Below the pieces are notes generated by a model. That model saw only the letters and a program-made list of their open reading frames with translations, ran no database searches and had not been told where the DNA came from. From positions 1 to 16,419 of the forward strand of contig CAMEXG010000024.1 in NCBI GenBank assembly GCA_945947045.1: DNA of 16,419 nucleotides, in the 5' to 3' direction. Shown in pieces: positions 6,639 through 14,493 of this stretch. The stretch is from an uncultured Spirochaetales bacterium. GTDB lineage: Bacteria; Spirochaetota; Spirochaetia; Sphaerochaetales; Sphaerochaetaceae. The position numbers were made by a program, and so were the translations under genes. How positions within the stretch are numbered: position 1 is the stretch's first letter; each line of letters opens with the position of its first letter.

Positions 6639-8105
6639 ATGAAAAAAATCGTTTTATTGATGATGATGGCTCTCGCAGTCTTTTCCCTTTTCGCCGAAGG
6701 GACAAGAGAGAATTTCGAAGCAAAAGATCCAAATACAGAAAGTGGAGTGAAGTATGTCTTCATGTTCATAGGAGACGGTATGTCTTCTCCTGAGATCAAT
6801 GCAGCTCAGGTATATAATGGAAGTAATACTCCTGGCTTGATTGCAATCGAACCTCTGACTTTTACACAGTTTCCTGTAGTCGGAATCCAGTATACTCAAG
6901 ACGCAACCTCCTTCTGTCCTGATTCTGCAAGTACAGCTACAAGTCTCTCTTCCGGATATAAGACACACTCAGGTGTCATTGGTCTTGGAATCGACAAGTC
7001 CACACAAGGAGAGACAATTGCAGAGAAACTGAAGAGAGAGAAAGACTGGAAGATTGGTGTCGTCTCCTCCGTTACAATCAACCACGCCACACCTGCAGCC
7101 TACTATGCTCATGTTGTAAGCAGAAACAGCTACTATGATATCGGTCTCCAGATGGCAGAGTCTGGTTTCGACTACTTTGCAGGTGGACTTGTAAACAAAG
7201 CCGAGAAAGAAGGAGAGAAGAGTATCTACGAAGTACTGGAAGATAACGGCTATCTTGTGACTAATGATAGAGATACTATCCTTTCTCTCAACAACAAGTC
7301 AGGTAAAGTCTACGCCTACACATCCACTCCTCAGGACAGCGGCTCACTGACATATAGAATCGATAGAAAAGAAGGTGAATTGTCTCTTGCCGATTATGTG
7401 AGAAAGGGAATTGATGTTCTTTACAACGAGAATGGATTCTTCCTTATGTGTGAAGGTGGAAAGATAGACTGGGCGGGACATGCCAACGACGCTCTTGCAA
7501 ATATCGGGGATACACTGGATTTGGACGATGCAGTGAAAGTCGCCTTCGACTTTGCCCTCCAGCACCCATCAGAGACACTGATCATTGTAACAGGTGACCA
7601 CGAAACAGGAGGTATGACAATTGGTTATGCAGCTACCGGGTATAATACTGCTTTCGATATCCTTAGAAACCAGAAGTGCTCATATGTGGCCTTTGATTCT
7701 ATGATCAACGCAGAGAAAAAGAACGGAACATATACATTCGATCGCCTTATGGAGATTGTAAATGATAACTTCGGTCTATGGTATGGAGAGAATGGAACAG
7801 ATTCCACCCTTGCACTCAATGATTATGAGTATAGCAAGCTGAAAAAGGCTTACGAAGATGACTTGAGCGGCAATGTAAAGACAGGATATGAAGAGTCTTC
7901 AAGACTTTACGGCGGATACAATGCTGTAAGTGTTACATTGACACACATCATCAACAACAAGGCTGGTATCGGCTGGACAAGCTTCTCACATACAGGTCTT
8001 CCTGTTCCTGTATATGCCTATGGAGTTGGATCAGAAGCATTCTCTGGCAGCTATGACAACACCGAGGTGGCAAAGAAGCTTTTTGCCCTCTGCGATGTGG
8101 AGTAA
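6639..8105 (+). CDS. phoA: Alkaline phosphatase, periplasmic
   Basis: It hydrolyses phosphate monoesters outside the cytoplasm. Residues 1-19 form a signal peptide (Lys-Lys, then a Leu/Met-rich core, with a likely cut after FA before EGTRE). The mature enzyme carries the full metal and catalytic set: D46 in FIGDGMS, the phosphorylated serine S96 in DSASTATS, H149 in NHATPA, E272/D277/H281 in EGGKIDWAGHAND, D320/H321 in TGDHETGG, and H451 in SHTGLPVPVYAYG. Length (488) is normal. AAGGAG lies 6 bp before the ATG. The 3' end overlaps the next gene, suggesting a two-gene operon. An alkaline phosphatase fold is certain; preferred substrate is not. No clear Pho box could be read in the 181-bp gap upstream, so phosphate control is unproven. 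Confidence 0.95.
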   Translation: MKKIVLLMMMALAVFSLFAEGTRENFEAKDPNTESGVKYVFMFIGDGMSSPEINAAQVYNGSNTPGLIAIEPLTFTQFPVVGIQYTQDATSFCPDSASTATSLSSGYKTHSGVIGLGIDKSTQGETIAEKLKREKDWKIGVVSSVTINHATPAAYYAHVVSRNSYYDIGLQMAESGFDYFAGGLVNKAEKEGEKSIYEVLEDNGYLVTNDRDTILSLNNKSGKVYAYTSTPQDSGSLTYRIDRKEGELSLADYVRKGIDVLYNENGFFLMCEGGKIDWAGHANDALANIGDTLDLDDAVKVAFDFALQHPSETLIIVTGDHETGGMTIGYAATGYNTAFDILRNQKCSYVAFDSMINAEKKNGTYTFDRLMEIVNDNFGLWYGENGTDSTLALNDYEYSKLKKAYEDDLSGNVKTGYEESSRLYGGYNAVSVTLTHIINNKAGIGWTSFSHTGLPVPVYAYGVGSEAFSGSYDNTEVAKKLFALCDVE

Positions 8106-9270
8106 AGAGAAAAAGACGATTTCCGGAATCGGGGGTAGATCAGTGGGCAGGTTTATAGTCCCACTGATTTATATTTTGTTGGGATTCGTCTTAATGCTGG
8201 TCCCCACAGGTTTTCAGAAAGCAATCTACTATAACGCAGAGGGTGCTGTAGCTTTGGTTCTGGATACAGATAATTCCACTCTCTACAACAACGGGTATTT
8301 CAGAGTAGGAGAAGAGAGACTCGAAGTAAGAATACTCACAGGCTCTCATAAAGGATTGGAAAGTGATGCTGTGAATATGCTTTCAGGATCCTTAGATAAC
8401 GACAAGCTCTTTTCCTCTGGAGATAAGGCATGGGTCTTGATCGAGAGGGACGGCGATAATAACCCGCTGTTTATTAATGCTGTGGACTATTGGAGGGGAG
8501 GAAGAGAACTTGTATTAGTGGTTTTGTTTGTCCTTGTGCTCCTTCTATTTTCCTCTACAAAGGGCGGTGGTATAGTATTATCTTTCGCACTTACATTCCT
8601 CTTTATTTGGAAAGTATTGATACCTTTCTCTTTAAAGGGTTTTAATCCGGTGATTCTTTCCTTCTTGTCTCTTCTTGTCCTTACTATAACGACTATCACC
8701 CTTATTTTGGGTGTAAACAAGAAGGCCTTGTCTGCGATCTTGGGAGCAATTTCTTCAGATATTCTTATTGCCTTACTCTCCTTGGTATCCACTTCTTTTT
8801 TACTACTGGATGGCTTCAATCTCAGTGGAAGCGAGTCCTTATTATATTCAGGATTTGGAAACTTGGATTTCAAATTAATCTTCTCTTCTGTGGTGATGCT
8901 GTCTTCCGGCGGGGCGGTGATGGATCTGGCGGTGGATGTGGTGTCTGCCATGGATGAAGTCTATATCAACAACCCGATTGTAGAAAGGAAGGATCTATTC
9001 ATGTCAGGGATAAGAGTAGGAAGGGCGGGAATAGGGACGCAGACTTCTACGCTGCTACTTGCCTATCTTTCCTCATACTTGGTGCCATTTATGGTATATA
9101 TGGCACAGTCAACGCCAATAATGAATATTCTTGTGAGTAAAGAGATAGCTTCTGCAATAAGAGAGACAGTTGTGGGGTGTACAGGACTAGTTCTAGCATC
9201 ACCATTATCTGCACTGATGGCAGGAATATTTTTCTATAAGAAAGGATCATCTTCCTCGAGAGGAGTCTAG
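8095..9270 (+). CDS. YibE/F-family polytopic membrane protein
   Basis: This is an inner-membrane protein of the YibE/F family; function is not established. With the ATG at 8095 it has 391 residues. One membrane segment (about 19-37) is followed by an extracytoplasmic beta-rich domain of about 100 residues. Seven further hydrophobic segments lie near 138-153, 158-179, 183-206, 212-238, 261-282, 317-336 and 361-381. The family hallmarks GGAVMDLAVDVVSAM (272-286) and the segment around GTQTSTLLLAY (314-324) are visible. The ATG overlaps the alkaline phosphatase stop by 11 bp, suggesting coupling, but has no Shine-Dalgarno. GTG at 8143, preceded by GGGGG, is a credible alternative start. The 3' end overlaps convergent rpoN by 24 bp. 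Pairing with a phosphatase may hint at anion or metal homeostasis, which is speculation. Confidence 0.85.
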   Translation: MWSKEKKTISGIGGRSVGRFIVPLIYILLGFVLMLVPTGFQKAIYYNAEGAVALVLDTDNSTLYNNGYFRVGEERLEVRILTGSHKGLESDAVNMLSGSLDNDKLFSSGDKAWVLIERDGDNNPLFINAVDYWRGGRELVLVVLFVLVLLLFSSTKGGGIVLSFALTFLFIWKVLIPFSLKGFNPVILSFLSLLVLTITTITLILGVNKKALSAILGAISSDILIALLSLVSTSFLLLDGFNLSGSESLLYSGFGNLDFKLIFSSVVMLSSGGAVMDLAVDVVSAMDEVYINNPIVERKDLFMSGIRVGRAGIGTQTSTLLLAYLSSYLVPFMVYMAQSTPIMNILVSKEIASAIRETVVGCTGLVLASPLSALMAGIFFYKKGSSSSRGV

Positions 9271-10608
9271 TTCCATCTCCGCTCTATACTTTGCAACGGT
9301 ACGACGGGCGATCTTTATGCCTTCTTTTTCCAGAGCATCGGCGATCTTCTGGTCAGAGAGGGCTTTTTTACCTGTGTTTTCGTTGATGATCTTCTCTATC
9401 ATCAGCTTTACAGAGTTCTTCGATAAATCTCCTCCGTCATCTTTCTTTACTTCCGTTGAAAAGAAGAATCGAAGGGGATAGATGCCCCAGTCTGTATCTA
9501 CATACTTAAGGGCCGCCATCTTCGAGACTGTGCTTACATTCACCCCCATGATCTCTGCTGTCTCAGTCATAGTGAGGCCTTTGAGGAACATAGGGCCGAA
9601 GAGAAAGAAGTCCCTTTGCCTTTCAGAGAGGACCATTCCTATCTTCTCCAGGCTGGAGTATCTGAAGGAGAGCATCTTTACAAGGTTCTGTGCCGCAGAG
9701 ATATTCTCTCCTAGATATTTTACAGCTTCCTTTCCCTTATCCGACTTGTCTTTTTTAAGCTCGTCTCTCAGCTCCAGGTATGATGAGTCTATCTCCAGTG
9801 CAGGAAGGTTTCCTCTAAGGACTTTCATGTGTATTACACCGTCCTTGTTGTGAAAAGAAAGTTCAGGCACCGAGTAGTGGGTATAGTCGGATGAATACTT
9901 AAGACCTGGGTATGGAGTGAGGGTCTTTATTATTTCAAGCATTTCGTCCAAGTCTGCTCTTCCTATTCTAAGAGCCTTTGCAAGAGCATCCAGTCTGTTT
10001 TCTTTTATATAATCCAACCCATGATAAATGATATCTCTATATCGCGATACTTCCTCTGGATTCTTCTCTATCTCTTTTATCTGGAGCATTATTGCTCCCC
10101 TCCAGTCCTTTGCCCCCACACCTGTAGGCTCCATGGTTTCAATGGCGTCGACAGCTTCTTTTGTATACTCTTTCAGGTTGTCAGGGAGAAGAGAGGAAGG
10201 GTCGGGGCCTGTAAAGCCATGGGGGTCGAGGGATGAGATAATAATCTCTGCAGCCTTTTTTACGCTTTCTGTAAGAGGGATACATCCCAGCTGCTTCATC
10301 AGGTGCTCGGTAAGGCTTTCTTTCTCCGTGACAGTCTTCTCAAACCAATCGTTCTCTCCGTCGTCAGCGTAGTCTGAAGAGTTCGCTTCATCTGAATATG
10401 AAGAAGAGTAGGAAGTATAGGAACGGGATGAGAGATCTTCATAGGATCTTTCTCCTTCATTAATGTTGATCACTGGGTTCTTTTCAGCTTCTTTCTTTAT
10501 CTTGTCAGACAACTCTTCTAAGGGCAGTGTCACGATCTCCAGCACCTGCATCTGAGAGGCGTCCATACGCTGGGTCTGTGACATTGATAGAGAGATGTTC
10601 TGTGCCAT
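9247..10608 (-). CDS. rpoN: RNA polymerase sigma-54 factor
   Basis: Sigma-54 directs RNA polymerase to -24/-12 promoters that need an AAA activator. The 453-residue protein has region I (MAQNISLSMSQTQRM), an acidic Ser/Tyr-rich region II at about 50-90, and the core-binding domain with EPTGVGAKDWR at 160-170. The DNA-binding helix-turn-helix around 345-385 includes GVNVSTVSKMAALKYV. The RpoN box ARRTVAKYR (435-443) is intact. An in-frame extension to 10698 runs into lptB; ATG at 10608 has AGGTGGA just upstream and begins exactly at region I, so I chose it. It lies 10 bp behind lptB and is the last gene of the lpt operon. The tail converges on YibE/F with a 24-bp overlap. No -24/-12 promoter was noticed in the window. 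Confidence 0.97.
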   Translation of the reverse strand: MAQNISLSMSQTQRMDASQMQVLEIVTLPLEELSDKIKKEAEKNPVININEGERSYEDLSSRSYTSYSSSYSDEANSSDYADDGENDWFEKTVTEKESLTEHLMKQLGCIPLTESVKKAAEIIISSLDPHGFTGPDPSSLLPDNLKEYTKEAVDAIETMEPTGVGAKDWRGAIMLQIKEIEKNPEEVSRYRDIIYHGLDYIKENRLDALAKALRIGRADLDEMLEIIKTLTPYPGLKYSSDYTHYSVPELSFHNKDGVIHMKVLRGNLPALEIDSSYLELRDELKKDKSDKGKEAVKYLGENISAAQNLVKMLSFRYSSLEKIGMVLSERQRDFFLFGPMFLKGLTMTETAEIMGVNVSTVSKMAALKYVDTDWGIYPLRFFFSTEVKKDDGGDLSKNSVKLMIEKIINENTGKKALSDQKIADALEKEGIKIARRTVAKYRAEMELDSSRGR

Positions 10609-10618
10609 GTTCCACCTA

Positions 10619-11347
10619 TTATTCGTCGAAATCCCTTCCGAAGTATATTTCTCTTGCCGTATCGTTATCGAGAACTTCATCCCTGGTGCCTGAGACAAGT
10701 ATCTCTCCGCTTGAGATAATGTGGGCTGTGGTTGTAATTTCCAAAGTATCTCTTACGTTGTGGTCTGTAAGAAGTATGCCTATTCCGCTGTTTGCCAAAT
10801 GTTTTACGATCTGCTTTATCTCATAAACCGCCTTCGGGTCTATTCCAGCGAAAGGTTCGTCAAGAAGGAGAAACTTGGGGCTTGTAGCAAGGGCTCTCGC
10901 TATCTCGGTTCTTCTTCTCTCTCCTCCGGAAAGAGTATATCCATACTGGCGTCTTATTCTGTCGATGCCGAAGTTTGTCAAAAGCTCCTCAAGCTTTTCT
11001 TTTCTCTGTTTCACCGTCAGATAACTCTGGGTCTCCAGAACCAGCATAATATTGTCTTCGACAGTGAGTTTGCGGAAAATAGAGGGTTCCTGAGGCAGGT
11101 ACGCCAATCCCAGCTTTGATCTCTGGTGCATTGGAAGTGGGGTTATATCTTCATCGTTAATAAGAATCTTGCCGCCGTTTGCCTTTATAAAGCCTACGAT
11201 CATATAAAAGGATGTGGTCTTCCCGGCGCCGTTAGGTCCTAGGAGCCCTGTGATATCTCCGCTTTCCATTGAAAAGGACACATCCTTCACAACGTGTTTT
11301 TTACCGTAATATTTGGAGAGATGATTGACTTCTAATCTATCAGCCAT
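10619..11347 (-). CDS. lptB: LPS export ABC transporter ATPase LptB
   Basis: LptB powers extraction of LPS (or an analogous glycolipid) from the inner membrane through LptFG and the LptC-LptA bridge. All ABC motifs are present in 242 residues: Walker A GPNGAGKTT (37-45), Q-loop Q86 in YLPQEPSIFRKLTVEDN (family-typical), signature LSGGE (139-143), Walker B with D163/E164, and switch H196 in TDHNVRDTL. The C-terminal GRDFDE tail also fits. The start overlaps the lptA stop by 8 bp, and rpoN follows after 10 bp. LptF/G are not in the window. Arginine codons are 13 of 15 AGA/AGG, a useful reference for the resident codon style. Confidence 0.96.
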   Translation of the reverse strand: MADRLEVNHLSKYYGKKHVVKDVSFSMESGDITGLLGPNGAGKTTSFYMIVGFIKANGGKILINDEDITPLPMHQRSKLGLAYLPQEPSIFRKLTVEDNIMLVLETQSYLTVKQRKEKLEELLTNFGIDRIRRQYGYTLSGGERRRTEIARALATSPKFLLLDEPFAGIDPKAVYEIKQIVKHLANSGIGILLTDHNVRDTLEITTTAHIISSGEILVSGTRDEVLDNDTAREIYFGRDFDE

Positions 11348-11966
11348 TGATGGTCCCCTTAATTCTTCCTGAGAGGGAGATGGTGTTGTCGTTGGTATCT
11401 ACAGTAATGATCTCGGCTTCGTAGTTGTCGCCCTTCCACATAACCTTGGCTCCTCCCTTGAGAGTAAGCATACCTGAAGACTTATCGTATGTGACGGATT
11501 CTGAAGTGCACCTCATCACATCGCCCTCCGCTATCTTAAATAGAGTGACCTGCATGCCCATCTCAAGTTTCTCATTCTTCATATCGTATCTTAAGCTTCC
11601 TGCCTGGGCATATAGTTCTTCTTTTGTATCGTCTATCTCGAACCAGGATGAGATCACCAATAACTCATCGCTTCTATCAAACCAAAGAGACTCTGTGTTT
11701 ATTTCTATGCCTCTTTCGCTGTCGGTGACGGAGATATCTCCTTTAGCCGAGATCGTCTTCCAGTCATCGCCGGAGAGGGACATCTCCTCCGCCTTGATAT
11801 AAAGGGAACCTGTGGTGACTTCCGCTCCACTTTTTAGTGTTACGGATTTCTCGCCCTCTCTCATTACAAGTCTACTTTCTCCACCGGAGAAGGAGATGGA
11901 AGAAGAAAAGAGAAGGGGGAGAGATAAAAGCGCGATGATGAGAAATACAGATAATCTCTTATTCAA
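11340..11966 (-). CDS. lptA: Periplasmic LPS-bridge protein, LptA/OstA-like
   Basis: LptA oligomers form the periplasmic slide between LptC and LptD. The 208-residue protein has a signal peptide (MNKRLSVFLIIALLSLPLLF, with a cut in the following serines), then a repeating beta-strand OstA-like domain. Phrases such as GAEVTTGSLYIKAEEMSLSG, AKGDISVTDSERGIEIN and GMLTLKGGAKVMWKGD show the alternating 'modify a strand, then a base property' pattern of this family. It overlaps lptC by 8 bp upstream and lptB by 8 bp downstream. The order lptC-lptA-lptB matches the classical cluster and supports the name more than sequence identity does. It could alternatively be a second OstA-domain paralogue. Confidence 0.82.
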   Translation of the reverse strand: MNKRLSVFLIIALLSLPLLFSSSISFSGGESRLVMREGEKSVTLKSGAEVTTGSLYIKAEEMSLSGDDWKTISAKGDISVTDSERGIEINTESLWFDRSDELLVISSWFEIDDTKEELYAQAGSLRYDMKNEKLEMGMQVTLFKIAEGDVMRCTSESVTYDKSSGMLTLKGGAKVMWKGDNYEAEIITVDTNDNTISLSGRIKGTING

Positions 11967-12501
11967 AGTTTAGTTCTCCTTTTTCAATCTCCGAGAATGT
12001 ATAGACGCCTGTCCTCAAGTCACCCTTAAAGTCTCTGCCTATAAAGCTTCCTTCTTCTGATTCTACCATAACTCTGCCGTCAGCAACGATAGTATCTTCT
12101 TCTCTGTCGAAAATTAGATTCTCGGCACTAATCTTCATGTTTCTCTCTTCATCTTTAAAGACCACGCCCCCTGAGAGATTCATGCTGCTTCCTTCCGTGT
12201 CGATCCACCCGTTACCAGCGCTTCCGCTGATAGTGATGTTTCCTTCACCGTCTTTTGAAAGGAACTCCATATCCAGTGTGAGAGCGTATCCGTCCTTAGA
12301 ATAGAAAGTAATCTTTCCTGCCTTCAAATAGACTGGATCGGAGCCGTCTTCGCCGATATGGTACTCTGCGTTCTCTAGGATAATATCAGGATAGATTCCT
12401 TTTTCTCTCTCAGAATTATCACCTGCTACATTACCCCCATCTTTTTTGCATGATGAGAGGAAGAGGAGGATAAAGATCAAGAGAAAAAGGATTCTTTTCA
12501 T
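11959..12501 (-). CDS. lptC: LptC-like LPS transport protein with a lipoprotein signal
   Basis: LptC docks LptA onto the inner-membrane LptBFG complex. The 180-residue protein starts with MKRILFLLIFILLFLSSC, a signal sequence with a lipobox L15-S16-S17-C18. So it appears to be a lipoprotein, where E. coli LptC keeps an uncleaved transmembrane anchor. The rest is LptC-like: DIILENAEYHI, YLKAGKITFYSKDG, GWIDTEGSSMNLSGGVVFKD, then SAENLIFDREEDTIVADGRV. The protein is about the size of LptC. It overlaps rseC by 4 bp (ATGA) and lptA by 8 bp. Confidence in the LptC name is helped by gene order. Confidence 0.8.
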   Translation of the reverse strand: MKRILFLLIFILLFLSSCKKDGGNVAGDNSEREKGIYPDIILENAEYHIGEDGSDPVYLKAGKITFYSKDGYALTLDMEFLSKDGEGNITISGSAGNGWIDTEGSSMNLSGGVVFKDEERNMKISAENLIFDREEDTIVADGRVMVESEEGSFIGRDFKGDLRTGVYTFSEIEKGELNFE

Positions 12502-12899
12502 TCTTCCTCCTTATCTATGACAATAGGAGAGAAGTATCTTTTCTTAAGAGTGAAGATAATAGCCGAGATACCAAAGCCGATTGCCATAAACAAGAATCCC
12601 ACCAGTGCCATCACTATTTCACTATTAAAGAAAACCCTTCCAATAAAGTACCCAGGAAGAAACAACAACAGGGGGAGGGCCAATGAAAGGATAACAGAGA
12701 GTGTAGCTCTTCCTTCAGGAATATCGATAAGTACTTTGTCCCCCTTTTTTAATGGGATGGAGGAAGGATTCTCTACAGTAAAGGTCGTGTCTTTGTTTCT
12801 GCAGAACATCTCGCTTTTGCAGCCACTGCAGGCTTGGCTATCACAACCCACCTTTATTCCTTCTTTAGTGTTTTCTAATACTGTTACACTCTTTTCCAT
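12498..12899 (-). CDS. rseC: RseC/MucC-type positive regulator, SoxR-reducing family
   Basis: This is a 133-residue small membrane protein. The N-terminal cytoplasmic part holds a cysteine cluster C19-x4-C24-x2-C27-x5-C33, followed by a beta-like domain (PLKKGDKVLIDIPE). Two hydrophobic segments follow, at about 67-86 and 93-115, and a basic tail. This is the layout of the RseC/MucC family, implicated in sigma-E control and, through Rsx/Rnf partners, SoxR reduction in proteobacteria. What it does here is unknown, as no Rnf/Rsx or sigma-E genes are in view. Its ATG directly follows the ymdB stop (TAAATG), and its end overlaps lptC by 4 bp, so it is translated in the lpt operon. Confidence 0.8.
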   Translation of the reverse strand: MEKSVTVLENTKEGIKVGCDSQACSGCKSEMFCRNKDTTFTVENPSSIPLKKGDKVLIDIPEGRATLSVILSLALPLLLFLPGYFIGRVFFNSEIVMALVGFLFMAIGFGISAIIFTLKKRYFSPIVIDKEEE

Positions 12900-13703
12900 T
12901 TATGCTTCCTGTGGCTTTTTAACGTCTACCTTTTCGTCGACTATCTCTATTTTAACAGCCTTCTTGGTTTTTTCATCGATAGAAACTACAACACCTTGAA
13001 TTCTCGGGTCGTCCCAAGCTTCTCTACTTCTTTGAGGAATCTGGGTCCTGTATTTATTTATTTCTGTTTCAGTGTCGAAGCCGCCTACACTCATAAATGA
13101 GCCGACTCTGCCGTTGTCGCTTATAAATGCCGTTCCGTTATCTGTGATTCTTTCGTCGGCGCTCATTACTTTTGTATGTGTTCCGATTACAGCGGCCACT
13201 CTTCCGTCCAGGAAATGAAGCATAGTGGCCTTTTCTGCTGTGGTTGCAGCATGATACTGCACGAGGATAACTGGATCGCCCTCTACTTTCTTAAGAAAGG
13301 CATCGACGGCTACAAATGCATTCTGTATTGACTGCTTCATGCCTGAGTGACCCTGTAGGTTGATGATAAGAAAACCTGTGTTGTTGATGTTTATGTTCTT
13401 CACTCCCTTTCCTGGGCACTGGGGAGGATAATTAAGCGGACGAAGAACGAAAGAGCATTTCTGCATGAATTCAACAAAGTCAGGTTTATAGAACATCTTC
13501 TCTCCACCTGTGGTGAGATCAATGCCTAGTTTCCCCAATTGCATTGAATGTTGTTTTCCAATGCCAAAGCCATTAGTCATGCCTTCACCGTTTATTACAG
13601 TGTAGTCCACATTATATTTAGTCTTAATCCCAGCCAGTCCAGTCTTAAGGGACGCAATGCCACATCTACCGACCAGCTCTCCTAAAAAGAGAATATTAGT
13701 CAT
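12900..13703 (-). CDS. ymdB: YmdB/TIGR00282-family protein with degenerate active site
   Basis: YmdB proteins are cytoplasmic dinuclear-metal phosphodiesterases. The 267-residue length and framework match: MTNILFLGELVGRCG, then VLRPLNYPPQCPGKG, then ADERITDNGTAFISDNG. Many active-site residues do not match the family pattern. The first Asp is E9 (LGELVG for GDIVG). NGEN is NGEG (E40 kept, N lost at G41). GNHTWD is GEKMFY (N to E68, catalytic His to K69). GTHTHV is GTHTKV (H176 kept, second His to K178). H151 in YHAATTAEK is kept. A catalytically dead or repurposed protein is likely. I chose the ATG at 13703 because it fits the family N-terminus; TTG at 13733 is in frame and has AAGG upstream, while the ATG lacks a Shine-Dalgarno. 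It is the first gene of the lpt operon. Confidence 0.85.
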   Translation of the reverse strand: MTNILFLGELVGRCGIASLKTGLAGIKTKYNVDYTVINGEGMTNGFGIGKQHSMQLGKLGIDLTTGGEKMFYKPDFVEFMQKCSFVLRPLNYPPQCPGKGVKNININNTGFLIINLQGHSGMKQSIQNAFVAVDAFLKKVEGDPVILVQYHAATTAEKATMLHFLDGRVAAVIGTHTKVMSADERITDNGTAFISDNGRVGSFMSVGGFDTETEINKYRTQIPQRSREAWDDPRIQGVVVSIDEKTKKAVKIEIVDEKVDVKKPQEA

Positions 13704-13724
13704 AAAGAAAAGTGTAATAGCTTT

Positions 13725-13737
13725 GCCCTTCAAGGGC
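13725..13737. repeat. Short palindrome in the leader of the ymdB-lpt operon
   Basis: GCCCTT-C-AAGGGC is a perfect 6-bp inverted repeat around one base. It lies 22 bp before the chosen ymdB ATG and covers the alternative TTG start. It could be an operator half-site pair or chance; the arms are too close for a stable hairpin. Confidence 0.3.
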
Positions 13738-13746
13738 TAGCCTTGC

Positions 13747-13776
13747 TTGACACATAATCTCTATACAAGTTACCAT
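13747..13776 (+). promoter_or_regulatory. Sigma-70-type promoter of tRNA-Leu
   Basis: A perfect -35 box TTGACA (13747-13752) is followed after 18 bp by TACCAT (13771-13776) as a fair -10. Transcription would start near 13783, a few bases before the tRNA at 13790. The position is right for a tRNA promoter. It is divergent from the ymdB operon, whose own promoter must share this 86-bp gap. Confidence 0.65.
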
Positions 13777-13789
13777 CTTTTTCAGATTT

Positions 13790-13873
13790 GCCCAGATGGC
13801 GGAATTGGTAGACGCGCTAGGTTCAGGTCCTAGTTCCGGCAACGGTGTGTGAGTTCGAGTCTCGTTCTGGGCA
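13790..13873 (+). tRNA. tRNA-Leu (anticodon CAG)
   Basis: The acceptor stem GCCCAGA (13790-13796) pairs with TCTGGGC (13866-13872), with discriminator A at 13873. The anticodon stem CTAGG/CCTAG encloses the loop TTCAGGT with CAG at 13824-13826, reading CUG leucine codons. A long variable arm with CCG-GCAA-CGG marks a class II tRNA, and the T loop is TTCGAGT. Two G-U pairs occur in the T stem. The 3' CCA is not encoded. It is followed by its own terminator. Confidence 0.95.
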
Positions 13874-13896
13874 GTTATTTAAAAAATGTGAGAAGG

Positions 13897-13930
13897 AAGT
13901 CGGTTTGATAGTGCCGGCTTTTTCTTTTTT
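13897..13930 (+). terminator. Rho-independent terminator after tRNA-Leu
   Basis: AAGTCGG (13897-13903) pairs with CCGGCTT (13914-13920), with one G-T pair, around a 10-base loop. It is followed by the T-rich run TTTTTCTTTTTT to 13930. The position 24 bp after the tRNA 3' end fits. Confidence 0.85.
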
Positions 13931-14493
13931 AAAGGGATTAATAGATATCATGGTTTCATCTGTTATTCACTGACTAAACTTATTAGTCAGGTAGACCAAG
14001 TTTCCCTAGGTATATAAAAGGAAGTAATCAAAAAAAAGAGTATAAGATATTAGAGTATTTATCGCATCCAGCTGATTAGTTACCTTGGATAACAAAACAA
14101 AGTGCAATATGCTTAATTATTTGTTTTATATATATATGTAAGCTACAGATATGTATCAATGGTTTTATATTAATTAACAGTTTCCCAATTCATAGTGCTA
14201 AGGATTCTTCCTTGGCCTATCTCTGGGGTGCTTAGGTGCATCCGAGACATGCTTTTCCTTTCTTGGTCTTCTAGATTTTCGTTTCTCCTGTCACTATATA
14301 GATCTTTGTGACTACCGAGAGCTCCCCTACTATCACCAAGCGATCATAACCTCATTGGGATTGATTGACAGAGTTACGATTATTATCAATGTGTTTCTTA
14401 GGCCATAGTAGGAAGTTTAAAATATATTGAAGCTTATTTGAAGTTGATTTAGAAGTGACCTTGAAGTAGTTCAAAAACGAGAGGTGAATTGTC
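13931..14493. other. AT-rich stretch without a convincing gene, downstream of tRNA-Leu
   Basis: No supported gene lies in these 563 bp. Visible structures are a perfect 8-bp hairpin CTGACTAA-N5-TTAGTCAG at 13970-13990, a TA-rich run near 14130-14140, and a loose repeat of TTGAAG-like words near 14428-14471. A minus-strand frame of 58 codons (14343-14170), closed by stops on both sides and without a suitable start, has protein-like composition but no recognised similarity. It may be a gene relic. The stretch looks like accessory or decayed DNA between a tRNA gene and a transferred ATPase gene. Confidence 0.4.
13970..13990. repeat. Perfect 8-bp inverted repeat (hairpin)
   Basis: CTGACTAA and TTAGTCAG flank the five bases ACTTA. 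It has no T tract, so it is not a standard terminator. It lies 40 bp beyond the tRNA-Leu terminator and could be a protein-binding site or a relic of a mobile-element end. Confidence 0.5.

Noticed and set aside
8487..8951. Open minus-strand frame of 154 codons inside the YibE/F gene
   Set aside because: Its Lys/Thr/Arg-rich product is the antisense image of membrane segments; the plus strand shows clear YibE/F motifs.
10609..10698. Longer rpoN start extending into lptB
   Set aside because: The conserved region I begins exactly at the ATG at 10608, which has its own Shine-Dalgarno.
12517..12999. Open plus-strand frame of about 160 codons opposite rseC and the 3' end of ymdB
   Set aside because: It lies wholly antisense to two well-supported overlapping genes and has no recognisable protein features.
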